Shown in pieces: positions 1 to 10,899 of a stretch of 64,000 bases of DNA (position 1 is the stretch's first letter; the number at the start of each line of letters is the position of its first letter). The notes below the pieces were generated by a model that was given only the letters and a program-made list of their open reading frames with translations, was not told where the DNA came from and made no database searches. Made by a program: the position numbers and the translations under genes. Origin of the DNA: Avena insularis (lineage: Eukaryota > Streptophyta > Magnoliopsida > Poales > Poaceae); assembly GCA_023614405.1 (NCBI GenBank), contig CM042694.1:132995711-133059710 (forward strand). The letters run 5' to 3'.

Positions 1-1330
1 CCTGCTCCTGATGCGGGTGCCACTAGGCCTATCCTTGCATTTCCCATTCGGGCGGCACCACCAGCGCCCCAGGCCAAGAAGCAGGAGAAAGAGGTGTTTG
101 ATCTTGACGACTTTAGGTCGTAAGTGTCTTTGACTTTCCTATGTTAGTCAAATGTACTACCTTGATGCTGAAAGATTTTTTTCTACTGGAATGACTAGGG
201 AGTCCACTCCAGAAGATGTCGACAAGGAGGAAATTGAGGAGGGAGTCGTAGACTCCAAAGCTGTAAGTGCTGAGGAAGTTGTTCCTTCTCCGAAGATGAC
301 AACTGCCGATGATGATAGTTCCTCGAGCTCCTCAAAGTTAGGCAAGCACAGGATTATTATCACCTGGACTGCGGTGCAAGATCCGCCAGAATCTTCGGGT
401 GACCATGTAAGTTTTCCTTGCATCACCTGAGGAGCCCCCGAGTCCTGCGGTGTGACCCGGATGTTTGTGCAGCCGTACCTACAGAACATGGTGGAGATGG
501 GCCAGAAGTACGTGCGATTGGAGGCTGACTTCAAATAGTTTCGAGGTAAGTTATTATATGCTTGTACCTTGTTTTTACTGCTACGTGTGCTAGCTGATGA
601 ACACCTTGTTGTTGGTTACCAGAGGAGAACAATCAGGTTCTGCGCCTCCTTGAGAGAAGAGCATCAGCAGCGCTGAGACAAAGGATGAGAATGTTGTGGA
701 AGCCCTCGAGCGTTTCAAGTTGGAGTCACAACAGCGTGAGGAAAGCCTTATGTAACTGCTGCTGAACGGGAGAAGATCTTGGGTGATCAACTTATGGCGG
801 CTGCTCAGGCCTTGTCTGGTGAGTGCTTAGCATAGATCCTTTGCATAATTTTTTTGTGCTGCGCCCGTGCTAAACTCCGGTTGCTGCGTGCCTGCAGATG
901 CTGTTGGTATTAACTTCAATCGCCAGGTGCTTGAGTGTGATGATGTCTTGGTTGGGGCAGTGGATGCTGTTGAAGACCGCAGCATGTACGCCAAGGATGT
1001 CCTCCTCAAGGCCAAGGACGCGCTTGTTCGTTTTCATCGGAAGATGTACCCGGAGGCCGTTGCCATCGACGATGTTGGTAGCTTGGCTGATGCTTTCTCG
1101 GGAGATGTGGCTAAGGAGTATAAGAAGACACAGAAGGCTGCAGGTGCCTCCTTCGCATTCGCCATGGCACAGGCATGCGGATCTAACCTAGATGTCAGCA
1201 AAGCGACCTCCACAATGCATGTGACGGCTGACGGCAAGGAGGTAGATTTCGGCCCCTTTGCCAAACGTTGCAAAAGATATGGGCTCTAGCTAATTGAGAT
1301 GTTTGCCAAGTACTCTAAAGAGTAGAAGCA
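1..1330 (+). pseudogene. Broken multi-exon gene remnant, retroelement-associated coiled-coil protein (C-terminal part)
   Basis: Exon-like blocks sit between good splice signals. Coding runs from base 1 to about 120 and ends at a GTAAGT donor. A Ser/Glu-rich block at about 176-408 ends at CAT/GTAAGT. Further short blocks follow a TGTGCAG acceptor near 472 and a TACCAG acceptor near 621. The last and longest open stretch is at about 899-1289, beginning after a CTGCAG acceptor and including VGAVDAVEDRSMYAKDVLLK. The domain style (acidic linker, then an alanine/lysine-rich helical region with DVGSLADAF) resembles the C-terminal half of grass proteins annotated with a putative gypsy-type transposon domain. 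That family name is from memory, not a search. The frame is broken: a stop follows ADFK near 536 and the 640-790 block is frameshifted. The 5' part lies outside the window. I call it a pseudogene; its exact family is uncertain. Confidence 0.55.
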
Positions 1331-1362
1331 GATGGCCGCGGCGAGAGCCGGTTTCTTTGTTG

Positions 1363-1450
1363 GTAGAAGCACTCTTGATACATGTTCACATTTAGTATGT
1401 TCCTTGACAGCTAAACCGCCTGACTACACTTCACTTTAGATACCGCTTGT
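1363..1450 (+). repeat. Short dispersed duplicate, copy 1
   Basis: Contains GAAGCACTCTTGATACATG and then CTAAACCGCCTGACTACACT. The same order of blocks recurs at about 3193-3312 with substitutions and an insertion of about 25 bp. Copy 1 directly follows the broken gene, so it may be 3'-UTR-like sequence of that gene copied by a local duplication. The interval between the copies holds a MITE and a candidate PHAS locus. Confidence 0.6.
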
Positions 1451-2234
1451 TGAACACAATAGGACAGATGGAATTGAGTGGTGCCATATTTGTTTTTATT
1501 ATTTTTGGCGCAAGCGAAAACGAATACAGAAACCCCGAAAACAAAAACAAAATCAGATATTGTCGAAAACAGATACATACCAAATACGATGCAGACGCGG
1601 AACGATGCATATTTTATCTAAAACCAAGAGAACCCTGACATCATGTAACAAATCTCATGCATTTAAGAAACAACACAAATTTGTGACCTGATTATAGCAG
1701 AGTGCTAGGTTTACAAGATAATAAGGGAAATGTCAAATCGTGAAAGCCTATGAATGAAGGGATTACATGGTCATCGGTTCTGGGATGAGCAGCTTTGCAA
1801 GTTTGGCCTGACAAGGTCATATAATTGGTCAGTTGGATTTGTCCAGACACATCAACCTTAAAACGGAAATTCCATATTAGAAAGAAACGGAAATTCCGTT
1901 TCCGCGTCTGTTCCACCAGAAAATGCAGTTTCGTTTCCGTTTTCGTTTCCACCAAAAAAAATGCTATTTTTGTCTCCATTTTGCAAAATTCCCTTTCCAT
2001 TTCTATATTTTCATTCTGTTTCTATTTTTCCACGAAAAAATCGGAAACTTTCCGCTCCACTTTCATCTCTAGACACACCTACATGAGTAGTTTGGAGGCT
2101 TGTTCATGTGTTCTGAGAATCCTATGAATCAGACAGCCCTTTAGAGTTGGTTGCTTTTGTTGGGTTCTTAGTCCTCCATTCGAAGAAGTGGGAGAAACAC
2201 AGAAAGGGTAATTAATCAATGTAAATCAAGTAAT
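1451..2234. other. No gene; A-rich GAAAC/TTTCC-rich repeat-like sequence
   Basis: No coding signal is convincing here. Two runs, about 1500-1570 and 1860-2071, are rich in GAAAAC/GGAAA words and their complements, ending at CATCTCTAG. In grasses this texture is common in the subterminal parts of hAT-like DNA transposons, but I could not find paired termini or a target duplication, so the class is not assigned. Confidence 0.3.
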
Positions 2235-2236
2235 TA

Positions 2237-2405
2237 CTCCTTCTATTTTAAAATATAAGATGTTTTAGGTTCGTGAAGGTAATGTATCTAGACACCTTTT
2301 AGTGTGTAGATTCGGAGGGAACCTCTCCGAACCTACACACTAAAAGGCGTCTAGCTATATTATCTTCTAAAAGCTAAAACATCTTATATTATGAAACAGA
2401 GGGAG
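2237..2405. mobile_element. Stowaway-type (Tc1/Mariner) MITE
   Basis: A 169-bp element with terminal inverted repeats. The left end is CTCCTTCTATTTTAAAATAT and the right end is ...ATATTATGAAACAGAGGGAG. It is flanked by TA at 2235-2236 and 2406-2407, the Stowaway target duplication. The interior folds back around CCGAACCTACACAC and its complement. No coding capacity. Confidence 0.85.
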
Positions 2406-2697
2406 TACGCTGAACAAATATATTAATCATTTAATTACTCCATGGACTAAGCATTTGTTGCTTTTTCTTATAAGTACAACAAATGCGTGGAACTTAATGG
2501 AAGATGTACATCATTGAATGATAATTTTAGCAAGAGTAACAAATGATTGCAACATTTTAGTGAAAAAAAAATCAGAGATCTTCCTTAAGGACGAATGTTT
2601 ACGGTTTAAGGAAAAGATGGTAGGTAAGAATTTTGTGATTGGGATAAACGAAATGATAGTGCACATGCATGGTGGTGTACAATGGGCTATGTGCCTC

Positions 2698-2707
2698 TTT
2701 ATAAAAC
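2698..2707 (+). promoter_or_regulatory. Candidate TATA box of PHAS-like locus A
   Basis: TTTATAAAAC, about 150 bp upstream of the miR2118-like site at 2855. The spacing suits a short leader before the site, as is usual for miR2118-triggered lincRNAs. Inferred only from position and sequence. Confidence 0.35.
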
Positions 2708-2729
2708 AGATGCTCGAAGGAATTGTTTG

Positions 2730-3190
2730 AAGGAAGCTAGATGGAAGAGAAGATTTCTTTTCAGCCGGTGAACATATTTTATAGGTGATCTTTGCTTTTC
2801 AATCCATGATGCTCGCATATCCCGAGTTTTCCATCTCCGGGTGCATCTTGGAGTTAGGCCTGGGAGGCAATGGGGAACTGATGTGCTCATGCCTTGCCAT
2901 TTACAGTTTTTCATGAGCTCTACTATGCACGGCTCTGGCACAAAAAGGAATTTCGAAATATTACTTAGGTTGGTTGCCCTTCAAACGTAGGCTCGGCTTC
3001 AGTACCAAAGAGAGGATCTCAATACAGACAAGGTGTCCTAGAGCTGTTGGTAGTCCCAGCACGGTGGGGACTAATACATTACAAGCTTTTGCAGCTACCA
3101 GCTGCAGCTCGAGCCCAGTGCCTGAGGATGGACACGAAAAGCAATTGGAGCGACCAACAGCTTTGACACACTGGTAGTGGGGTTTCTTGG
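2730..3190 (+). ncRNA. Candidate 21-nt PHAS precursor (locus A)
   Basis: Non-coding region with a miR2118-like target at 2855-2876 and a TATA-like box upstream. No ORF here resembles a known protein. In grasses, miR2118 cuts such lincRNAs and RDR6/DCL4 turn the 3' fragment into phased 21-nt siRNAs loaded by MEL1-type AGO proteins in anthers. Cleavage would fall between 2866 and 2867 if miRNA position 1 pairs with 2876, and phasing would run downstream from there. The transcript limits given here are estimates. The site is one of six similar plus-strand sites in the window, which is the main support. Confidence 0.5.
2855..2876 (+). promoter_or_regulatory. miR2118-family target-like site A
   Basis: Begins TAGGCCTGGGAGGCAATGGG. 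Against the complement of common miR2118 members the TAGGC and TGGGAGGCA blocks match fully and about three positions differ. This is the site closest to consensus in the window. Confidence 0.6.
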
Positions 3191-3192
3191 TT

Positions 3193-3312
3193 AGTTGAAG
3201 CACTCTCGATACGTGTTCACATTAAGTCTTTACGTGATGAATTTGTTGTAGTGTTTTCTCATGAGCTAAACCGCCTGATTCCACTGTTCCTTAGATCGAT
3301 GTCGCTTTTTTT
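3193..3312 (+). repeat. Short dispersed duplicate, copy 2
   Basis: Diverged copy of 1363-1450: GAAGCACTCTCGATACGTG, then after about 50 bases CTAAACCGCCTGATTCCACT. It has a short insertion relative to copy 1. It bounds the segment holding the MITE and PHAS-like locus A. Confidence 0.6.
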
Positions 3313-4096
3313 GTCACTGTCAATGTATATTAGATGGCTTTCCTTAATTTGTCATCGAAGATGGATTATCCACGCAATACTGCACACGTAATCTCTACTA
3401 AAATTTAACTACGCAGTCACACACTCTTCGTAGTCACACACAAAGCACCCCGGGCAATCTATAGTGGAAAAATAGTCTGCAATAAATAAATAGAGAATCA
3501 AAAGATCTCAGTATAGTTGCATGCATGACGGAGAGAAAGTATGATAAAATCATCTTATAAAATATTTCTATTGATGAAAAAATAGTTTATATAGGCATTA
3601 AAGTATTTAGTAAACCTTTTGTATAAACTAGTTTCCGACAATTATAAACAGTATACTGATGGATAATTTTTTTAAATACTTTTCATTTGCAACCAAAAAT
3701 GAATTTGTCTGAGTTACAAAACTCTAGATATGAATTTTCAATCAGTAACATCTTTTGTCTATTTCTCCTATTTTCGAATTAATAGGAGTATGCCAGAAAT
3801 ATTTCCTGCCACTTGGAGGCACCTAGTTCACGGGTACCACTTCGGTACATAAACATATATGGGCCGTCAGATCTTACTGAGATCTGACGGCTGAGGACGA
3901 CCTGGCGAAAGCGGACGGCTCAACAATGACAATGGTGACTGCTCCGGTGCTCCCTTAGCTACAAGAAGTGGTCGACGTGAAGCGGCGGATGATGGTGGTC
4001 ACAGAGGCAGCCTTGGCAGAGGCCATTTCCTCGTCAGGCGGCAATAACAGGCGGATGCTCTCCTCGGTCTCTGTATAAGCTCTGACGGGGTCATAC
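3313..4096. other. No clear gene; small perfect hairpin and target site of the LTR element
   Basis: AT-rich to about 3800 with no supported ORF. At 3864-3890 there is a perfect inverted repeat, CCGTCAGATCT with its complement around a 5-base loop. From 3955 to 4096 the minus strand is open (ending FTSTTSCS), which could be the 3' end of a gene cut by the LTR element, but I do not recognise it. Confidence 0.35.
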
Positions 4097-4250
4097 TGTG
4101 AAAAATATTGAATCCCTAATATTTCGGCGTGTATTGATTTGACCCTCATGGGGAGTATATATAGACGTACACAGGGTAGGTGGAGACTTGGAGTACAAGT
4201 TGTAGAGTCCTAGTCTATCTCTAGTTGATACCCGTATACATATTCTAACA
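4097..4250 (-). repeat. 3' LTR of the small Copia-type element
   Basis: 154 bp, differing from its partner by two substitutions near GGCGTG/GGTGTG and CATATT/CATGTT. It contains the TATA-like GAGTATATATAGACG. Confidence 0.9.
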
Positions 4251-4485
4251 TCCTCCCTCAGTCGGAGCGGGAGTGAAGCGGACGCTTGCGACTGAATTTG
4301 AAGTCTTGCGCTTTCGTCGTCTTCACCTCCTTGTCATCATCACCTGCGTGGACATGATCATGAGTGGCACCTAGGGGCGGTGACTGCGTCCCCTTCCAGT
4401 GTCTCTCTTCCCTCCCACAGTCACAGCGGGAGTGGCGTGGACGCAAGTGACGACGTGGACGCTGTTGACTGGAGTTCTTAAGTTG

Positions 4486-5100
4486 CTATAGACGTTGTTC
4501 TTGATGTCGATGTCGAGGTAGCCGATCGTGATGTAGCCGTGGTCGATGTAGGTGTGGTCGATGTCGTAGTCGTCGTAGTGGTGTGGCCGTCATTGCCGGA
4601 GGCGCAAAAAATTGCGCGGTTTTTGTTGTTGTTGACGAAGCTGCAGTTGTGGACGTTTTACACCTTGTAGAGGTACCGTCGGGGGCGTCTCTTAGACGCG
4701 TCATAAGTGAGACCACCGGTTTTGCCAGGACCGGAGGAACCCACCAAGCACACAAGGTTTTGCCAGAACCATATCTTGATGCGTAAGGCGTCACAATTGT
4801 GATGCCGGTTTGTTGTTGATCGTCGGGGTCGTGGGCGCGGCGATGCCGTCGTCGTGCCTTGCGGTTGTCTTTGTCGAGGCGTCGTAGTTGTATGTCCATC
4901 ATGTGGACGGGTATAGCGGCGGCGGCGATGTGTCGACGAAGATGTTGATGAAGACCACGTTGATGTAGACCTTGGCGATGATTTGTCGGTGATGTCGTAG
5001 TAGGCGTGTCGGCGATGATCGTCGCTCGAAGGCGTCCCTTGTGGCGGCGATGATGTCGAAGCCTTGATGTCAGAGAAGTCGGCGACGTAGTGTCCCACAC
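4486..5100 (-). CDS. Low-complexity ORF inside the small LTR element
   Basis: A 204-codon minus-strand ORF, rich in Arg, His, Thr and Pro, biased by GAC/ATC/CAC-type codons (for example RLRHRPHLHRPRLHHDRLPR). No reverse transcriptase, integrase, protease or zinc-knuckle motif is visible. A second minus frame over 4658-5098 is Ser/Thr/Arg-rich, so frame choice is uncertain. It may be an internal filler of a non-autonomous element rather than a gene. The reading direction agrees with that of the element. Confidence 0.2.
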   Translation of the reverse strand: MWDTTSPTSLTSRLRHHRRHKGRLRATIIADTPTTTSPTNHRQGLHQRGLHQHLRRHIAAAAIPVHMMDIQLRRLDKDNRKARRRHRRAHDPDDQQQTGITIVTPYASRYGSGKTLCAWWVPPVLAKPVVSLMTRLRDAPDGTSTRCKTSTTAASSTTTKTAQFFAPPAMTATPLRRLRHRPHLHRPRLHHDRLPRHRHQEQRL

Positions 5101-5850
5101 CGGCCTGACGTGTGGATGATGTTGATGTCGCTTCTTCGTGGATGTGCTCGACGATGATCTTAGCTTGTAACCTGATGTAGTCGTACAGCTCGATGTCGTT
5201 GTTGCGGCTCGGTGTAGTTCTGGTTCACGTAGTGTGCATTCCGATGGTACATCTGCCTGTGTTACATAAAGCTGGATGGATCATGCACTCAGCGGCCGTG
5301 TTGGACTTTGATCCTGGATGGCTTTGGTGATGCCTGCGCGTGGCCGCGCCTCCTCGAAGGAAGCCGCATGCGATGTGGGAGTGACAGGCGTTTTCGAGGT
5401 CGACGAAGGATTCCGCGCGTGGCGGCGTGGCCGGTTCGGCGACACGTTGATGTAGACCGACCTGTCGAATCTGATCACTTCCCGTAGTGGCGCGCCGTGG
5501 TGGATGTCGTGCTTGAACTTGTGGCAGATTTTGTCCGCCTTGTTCGGCGCCGCTGGAGCTATGCACTGCCGTGAGCACCAATTTTCACCGGAGTTTGAGG
5601 TTCAAGATCTAGGAATTTATTTTGTAGCTAATTGAATCTATACTAAGGAATCGGAATTTCAAAAATTGGATCTAATCTAAGAAATTGGGAAAACGAAATT
5701 TGGATCTAATCTAATCTAAAGAACCGATCCGACCTTTGATCGAGATCGGGTGCCGCGCCCCCGAGGAGAAGATTGATCTCCCCAGGGGCGGCGCGAGATG
5801 TGGAAGTGGTGGAGGCTCTAGGATCGGCGCCATGAGGCTAACCGCTCTTG

Positions 5851-5862
5851 GCTCTGATACCA
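5851..5862 (-). promoter_or_regulatory. Primer-binding site (initiator Met tRNA)
   Basis: Minus-strand TGGTATCAGAGC lies directly next to the LTR at 5863. This fixes the orientation of the element. Confidence 0.9.
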
Positions 5863-6016
5863 TGTGAAAAATATTGAATCCCTAATATTTCGGTGTGTAT
5901 TGATTTGACCCTCATGGGGAGTATATATAGACGTACACAGGGTAGGTGGAGACTTGGAGTACAAGTTGTAGAGTCCTAGTCTATCTCTAGTTGATACCCG
6001 TATACATGTTCTAACA
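5863..6016 (-). repeat. 5' LTR of the small Copia-type element
   Basis: 154 bp, ending TTCTAACA just before the CATAC duplication at 6017-6021. Confidence 0.9.
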
Positions 6017-6021
6017 CATAC

Positions 6022-6825
6022 AATGGCTACCGAGGCTCCTGAAGCTCTCTGACGAACTAAACTGGAGGAGGGGGATAACACTTGGCTCTAGCTCTTTTTT
6101 TTTCTTTTTTTTTGAATTGGGCTCTAGCTCTTTAAACAAAAGGAAAGGGGGAGGGGAGAGGGAGAGGGTTGCTGATGCTCTTGCTCGTTAGGCCGGTCAT
6201 GGGATGCTGGCGGCGTTGCGCATGCGAGAGGCTGGCTGGGCTGGGCCGATTGGCTGGTGGTGTACACCCAGTCGACACCTCTGGTTAACTTTTTTCCTTT
6301 TCTGTTCTATTCTTTTCTGAAAACTATATTAAGTTTGGTTTTAGGCTCTGAATTAATTGAGATGAACGCCAATTTTTTCTGTAAGATTTAGAAAGTCCTT
6401 TCTAGACATTATGGAACACTATTTCAGTCCAAAATAAAATACAAGATAGATTTTAGCGTGATTGGATGTGTTATTCTTATAGGAATAGTTTTCCAAATCT
6501 TAAATTGGTTTTCTTCAAGTAAAACGATTTTCAAATTTTGAAATATGCAGAGATGCAATGCATATGAATTTTATGCAGATATGCAAAACTGGGGTGTGAC
6601 AGGCTTTATCCCCTAGATTCGCCCCTGTTACTGTGGCGGATGTCCAAAAGCTTTCCATAGACAAAGGCAAGGATCTATGCAATTTTGCTAGTACATTGGA
6701 GCCACTTGTTAAGAGATGCATTTTAGCCCTCACCAACATCACCTTAGATTTTAGTTGTTGACTAATTGATCAAGAATGTATGTTTACATAATTCTTACTT
6801 TCTTATTGTATTTTCTGCAAGCTTA
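6022..6825. other. No clear gene; one possible exon near 6602-6744
   Basis: Mostly AT-rich, with T-runs and a GGGGAGAGGGAGAGGG patch near 6150. On the plus strand, a stretch after GACAG at 6597-6601 is open without stops to about 6744 and reads ...VADVQKLSIDKGKDLC.... This could be a captured exon, but I do not recognise the product. Confidence 0.25.
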
Positions 6826-7405
6826 CACTACAAAAATATCCCCCACACCCGGTGGATTTTTGGGGCGGTACAAGCGAAAAGTACCTGCAGTAGTTGGATG
6901 CTCGGTGGATGGGCAATCGCGGTACCATTTTGTCGCGACGGCCGTTTTTTCACCGTTGTCGTGTTATTCGCGGCCCATGTATGCGCCGGAATCCATGTTT
7001 GTCGGGTCCCACAACTGATTTGCCTCCACTCTTTTCGCTTGTCCCGCTTAGATTTCGAATGGTCCCGTCTAAAATTAGACCATCGCGGCCCTCCTTAGCG
7101 AAATCTTTACTTTTCCCCTTTCCAAAATCTCTATTCCCCTCTACACACTAAACCATCGACTCCGAAGACCACCCACTGATTACGCCTCGAGGCCGGCCGA
7201 TGGTGGACTGAAGTGACTCCCTCCCGCCGTCCCCCGCCTCTGCCGCCGGCCTCCGACCCTCCGTCGTGCATAACCGACGTTGCCTAGGTCATTGTGGTAA
7301 GTCTTTTGCGCGTACTCTGCTTTGTTTCCACTGCCACCCTTGTGTTTATTAACTCCATCTATGCATTGGACATGACTCTGTTCCCATCATTTTACCATCC
7401 GATAG

Positions 7406-8417
7406 ATGGCACGACGAGGGAAGAAAAGGGCTTGTTCGTAGCAGGAAGAAGCCCCGATTGTTATATTAGAATATGAGAAGCGAATATTGGAAGCCATAGA
7501 AGCGAACTATGCTTTTTCACACAAGTTGCTTATACGGCCATCCTCTCACCAAGATCCAATTTTTTCTGGACAGAACAATGATAATGATGAGGTGTGTATA
7601 CTTGGCTGGTTGTAGTTCTATCATTACTAATTTATCCATAAATTCCACTTTAGGCGCTTCTGATTACTCTTACAGCCTGCCGCACCAGATGATCCCGAGG
7701 ATGAATGGGAAGATCCTTTGTTTCAAGAAGGTCAGCTAGTTGTAGAAGAGGATGAAGATGCAGATGAAGAAGAACAAGAGGATAGGACCGATAATGACAA
7801 CAACGGGGATGAAAGTGACACTAATAATGAGAAAGATGAAGAGGCATGGGCAAACGCAGACGAAGAAGAAAACAAAGGTACATTGTGCAATCTGAATTTC
7901 AGTCCACAGTAGTGCTAACTGAATTTTAGTCATAGTGTTATAGCTGATTTTTTTCATCGTTCTAACTAGTCGTAGTGCTAACTGAATTTTAGTAACAGTG
8001 CTAGCTGAATTTTAGTCATAATGCTAGCTTAATTTAAGTACACATAACAAAGCTTCCTACCCTGAATTACATGCATGCATCCTTGATACATGCAGTGCGA
8101 GTGATGAATGGGAAGAACGTGAGGAGTCCTACTAAGATGAGGTCAATAACAAAGAGTAATGGACGGTTCAAAATTTTCGTCAAATTCAACAAAGTAGGCC
8201 ATCCTTGTGGGCTTGCTACCGCCAACTTTGCTACCTATATTGCCTACCTGGTAAAAAAAGGTGATATATCCTTTAGGTTTACAAACTGGAGGAAATATGA
8301 TCAAAAGCAAAAGTTGTGAGACGTGCTGAACATAATCATAGGTTTTTCGTGTTAACCCTTTTTGCTATTTTACATCAGTCTTATTATCCTAACACATGCT
8401 TCTCAGAATATAGACAT
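7406..8417 (+). pseudogene. CACTA first-gene protein, 5' exons (Transposase_24-like)
   Basis: Starts with MARRGKKRA at 7406. A stop follows shortly. After an intron a very acidic block (7675-7880, EDEDADEEEQED) ends at a GTACAT donor, and after TGCAG near 8097 comes a basic block. That block includes NGRFKIFVKFNKVGHPCG and GDISFRFTNWRKYDQ (to about 8335). A last small exon after CTTCTCAG (8400-8407) is cut by the gypsy element at 8417. The wording NWRKYDQ...W.VLN is familiar from plant CACTA proteins with a Transposase_24 domain. The gene is broken by stops and the insertion. These proteins act with the TnpD-type transposase at the element ends. Confidence 0.6.
8413..8417. repeat. Left target-site duplication of the gypsy element (GACAT)
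   Basis: GACAT at 8413-8417 against AACAT at 18074-18078; four of five bases match. Joining across it restores continuity of the CACTA exon. Confidence 0.7.
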
Positions 8418-8916
8418 TGACATGGTTATACCCTACGGGTACGTAACTTCAGCATACCTAGTCCAGCCCAAGAAAGGCCCACGGCAGACATACGCTGGCC
8501 CATGAAGATTTTCGGGTGGCCAAGGCCCATGACGTCTTCGGATCCTTGGATAGCAAGACTAGAGGAGATCGGAAATTCAAAGAGGTAAAAACCCTAGAAC
8601 TTGTAAACGACTAGGACTACGCCCGGGACCTGCCTAAGTCTATATAAAGGCCAGGAGGGCACGTCCTAGGGCAACTCGACTCATACTTTCGCACACGCAT
8701 ACACGCCAGATCGAATCTGCGCACCCTGTAACCTTCGGTTCCGCCGTAATCAAAGAGCAGACAAGCAGGAGTAGGGTTTTCCCTCCGGGGGCCTGAACCT
8801 GGGTAAATCTCGTGTCCCCTGGTTGCTTGTCTGTTAACCGTGCCACGATCTCCAGCATCCCCTTCTCCAAAACCCAAGTCCATAACAATGGGCATTGACG
8901 AGATTAAACCTCGTCA
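8418..8916 (+). repeat. 5' LTR of the gypsy element
   Basis: 499 bp. TATA-like CTATATAAAGG is at about 8640. The end is CCTCGTCA at 8916, just before the primer-binding site. Confidence 0.92.
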
Positions 8917-8934
8917 ATTGGCGCCGTCTTAGGG
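8917..8934 (+). promoter_or_regulatory. Primer-binding site of the gypsy element
   Basis: ATTGGCGCCGTCTTAGGG directly follows the 5' LTR. The TGGCGCC start pairs with a tRNA 3' CCA end; the tRNA is not identified. Confidence 0.7.
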
Positions 8935-8959
8935 AATTGGGGCTGCTGATTGTGCGGTC

Positions 8960-10665
8960 GTGATGATTCCGACCCGATCGATCTACAACTCCGCGGCGAC
9001 AGAGAATCACCTCCTCTTTGGCGCTTTCGACTTCACCGCCCACTCGCCGGATACCATGAAGGATTTCGAGCCCGTAGGCGACGGACTCGAAATTCTGTTC
9101 GAGCTTCGCCTGTGGGACAACGGCACCTCCGCCTCCACGGCGGGTGCCCGTGCCGTCAATCAGGCCCGCTTCGTGGGCTCCACACCCCGTGCTACGCACG
9201 TCACCATCAACAGATGAGTTCTACAGCAGCAGCAGCTGCAAGTCCGATCTGTGCGGTCCACCTTCGGATGAAGGGACCTACGATTCCGGATCCGAAAGCT
9301 GCGGCAGCAACCAACCAATCTGCAGGTGCTATCTGTGCGCCGCAGTCATCCAAACCGACGAGGAAACGCCGCCCAACCCCAACCCGCAGGACGGAAACGG
9401 CGAAAAAGGTGGAAACGGCGAAAACGGGGAAAACATGGGCCACCTCATCCAACTTAGCATAGAAGGATGGGTCGAAGCACGCCACCGTCAGAAAGTAAAT
9501 AGTCCTACCTCTGGACTCCTCATGTGACCTACTGGTGGCATACCACTACCTCCTCATCGAGGAGCACAAGAAGCAAGTCAAGATGCAGGAGACGCTCGAC
9601 AAACGCAAGCAAGCAGCCTCCAGAGTCCGGTCTTGTGACGAGCTGCGCTCTCCGCCATGGGACCCGGCTCTAGCACAAATGGAAATCAGAAACAAGCACC
9701 GCTCTCGTGGAAAACATAGACCAAGGAGCGGGCGTGGCGTGACCGAACTCTCCACACATCGTTCATGGATATGAGCGCCGACGCAACATCATCCCGAAGA
9801 CGCCACAAGCGCGATCATGGCAGCCATCGCGTATCTCGCGGCTCACCCACCTCCGGAGGGACCCGAAAGGGCCATGCATAGGTCCGCACTCACCGGACTA
9901 GGACTAATCGGAGCTGCGCTCCACGAAGACGCCCTACGGGCCGAAGAAGAAAGCTCCGCCAGCGCGACGAGCCCTCCCTCATCCGAAGATGAAGAGGAAC
10001 ACGATCTTCCTCGAAGGAAGAAGAGCTCGCATCGCCATAAAGCGACTACGGCGCGGAGACAAGCTTACGGCGCAAGATCGACAAAGCCGCGTCAAGCGCG
10101 CATGCTCGTCTGAATCTGAGATGGATGAAAGGCGAAGGAGAACTCTGCGGGGCTCGATGCTTCAGCGGATCCGTTCGGCGAACACGGATGCCATGCAACT
10201 TCAAGCTTCGCCGGATACTCCGAAGTTCAACGGCACGCAAGATCCAAAGTCCTGGCTCAGCGACCATCTATCATCTGTCAAGCTTCACGGAGGCAACAAA
10301 GAAACCGCCATGCAATGCCTTCAGCTGCAGCTGACAGGCACGGCGCGGGTTTGGCTTAGCAGCCTCTCATCAAGATCCATCCGAAGCTGGGAGGAGCTCG
10401 CTTATAGCTTCATCCGAAATTTCAAAGGCACCAGCAAAAGGCCTGCCTCAATCGAAGAGTTGCGAGCCTGCACCACTCGAGAACGGGTGAATCTATTCGC
10501 TCGTACATACTACGCTGGTCTACAACCAAGAACTCCATAGCACACATCTCCGAAGAAAGGGCCATCGACGCCTTCAGGGACAGCGTCAAGCGCCCAGACT
10601 TCAAGGAGGAACTTGGGCGTGTAAAGCCCAAGACACTCGACCACCTCATGGAAATCGCATGTGAT
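8960..10665 (+). pseudogene. Gag of the gypsy element, frameshifted
   Basis: An N-terminal piece at 8960-9217 (starting MMIPTRSIYNSAATENH) is followed by a frame change. A middle piece at 9817-10113 starts MAAIAYLAAHPPPEGP. The capsid-like core lies at about 10190-10640 and includes NGTQDPKSWLSDHLSSVKLH and the retrotransposon-Gag motif WEELAYSFIRNFKG. The core ends in a stop near 10538 in one frame and continues in another (DFKEELGRVKPKTLDHLMEI). Gag would form the particle that carries the element's RNA. At least two frameshifts prevent a single product. No Cys-His knuckle is clearly preserved. Confidence 0.75.
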
Positions 10666-10899
10666 TAGGCGGGGCTAAGATTGCATCCAGTAGGCGCAAT
10701 CAGATGAAGAGGGCGACTACGGCCGAAGACGCAAGCCGCAGCAAGAGGAGATCGCGTCTCACGAGGACTGCGACGGACCCGACATGGTCGCAGCGGCTCG
10801 CCGACCGCCCGTAACGACAACAACCGCGGCGGAGGATACCGCAGCGAAACTTCGCGACAACGGACGACCAGCGATGCGTAGCAGCGCCCGCGACCGCGA

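Larger units (their letters stand above)
4097..6016 (-). mobile_element. Small non-autonomous LTR retrotransposon (Copia-type primer site), minus strand
   Basis: Two 154-bp LTRs at 4097-4250 and 5863-6016, starting TGTGAAAAATATTG and ending TTCTAACA. They are flanked by a perfect 5-bp duplication CATAC (4092-4096 and 6017-6021). The sequence GCTCTGATACCA at 5851-5862 is the complement of TGGTATCAGAGC, the initiator-Met-tRNA primer site typical of Copia elements, and it abuts the right LTR, so the element reads on the minus strand. The polypurine tract is TGAGGGAGGA on the minus strand at 4251-4260. By eye the LTRs differ at two positions, so the insertion is fairly recent. The 1.6-kb interior has no recognisable gag or pol. 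Confidence 0.9.

Noticed and set aside
867..1289. The 140-codon ORF as an intact small gene starting at 867
   Set aside because: The first codons precede a CTGCAG acceptor at 893-898 and fit intron sequence, and upstream exons of the same gene are visible with stops, so it is part of a broken multi-exon gene.
4486..5100. The 204-codon ORF as a real host gene
   Set aside because: Low complexity, overlapping open frames and no domain; it lies entirely inside an LTR element.
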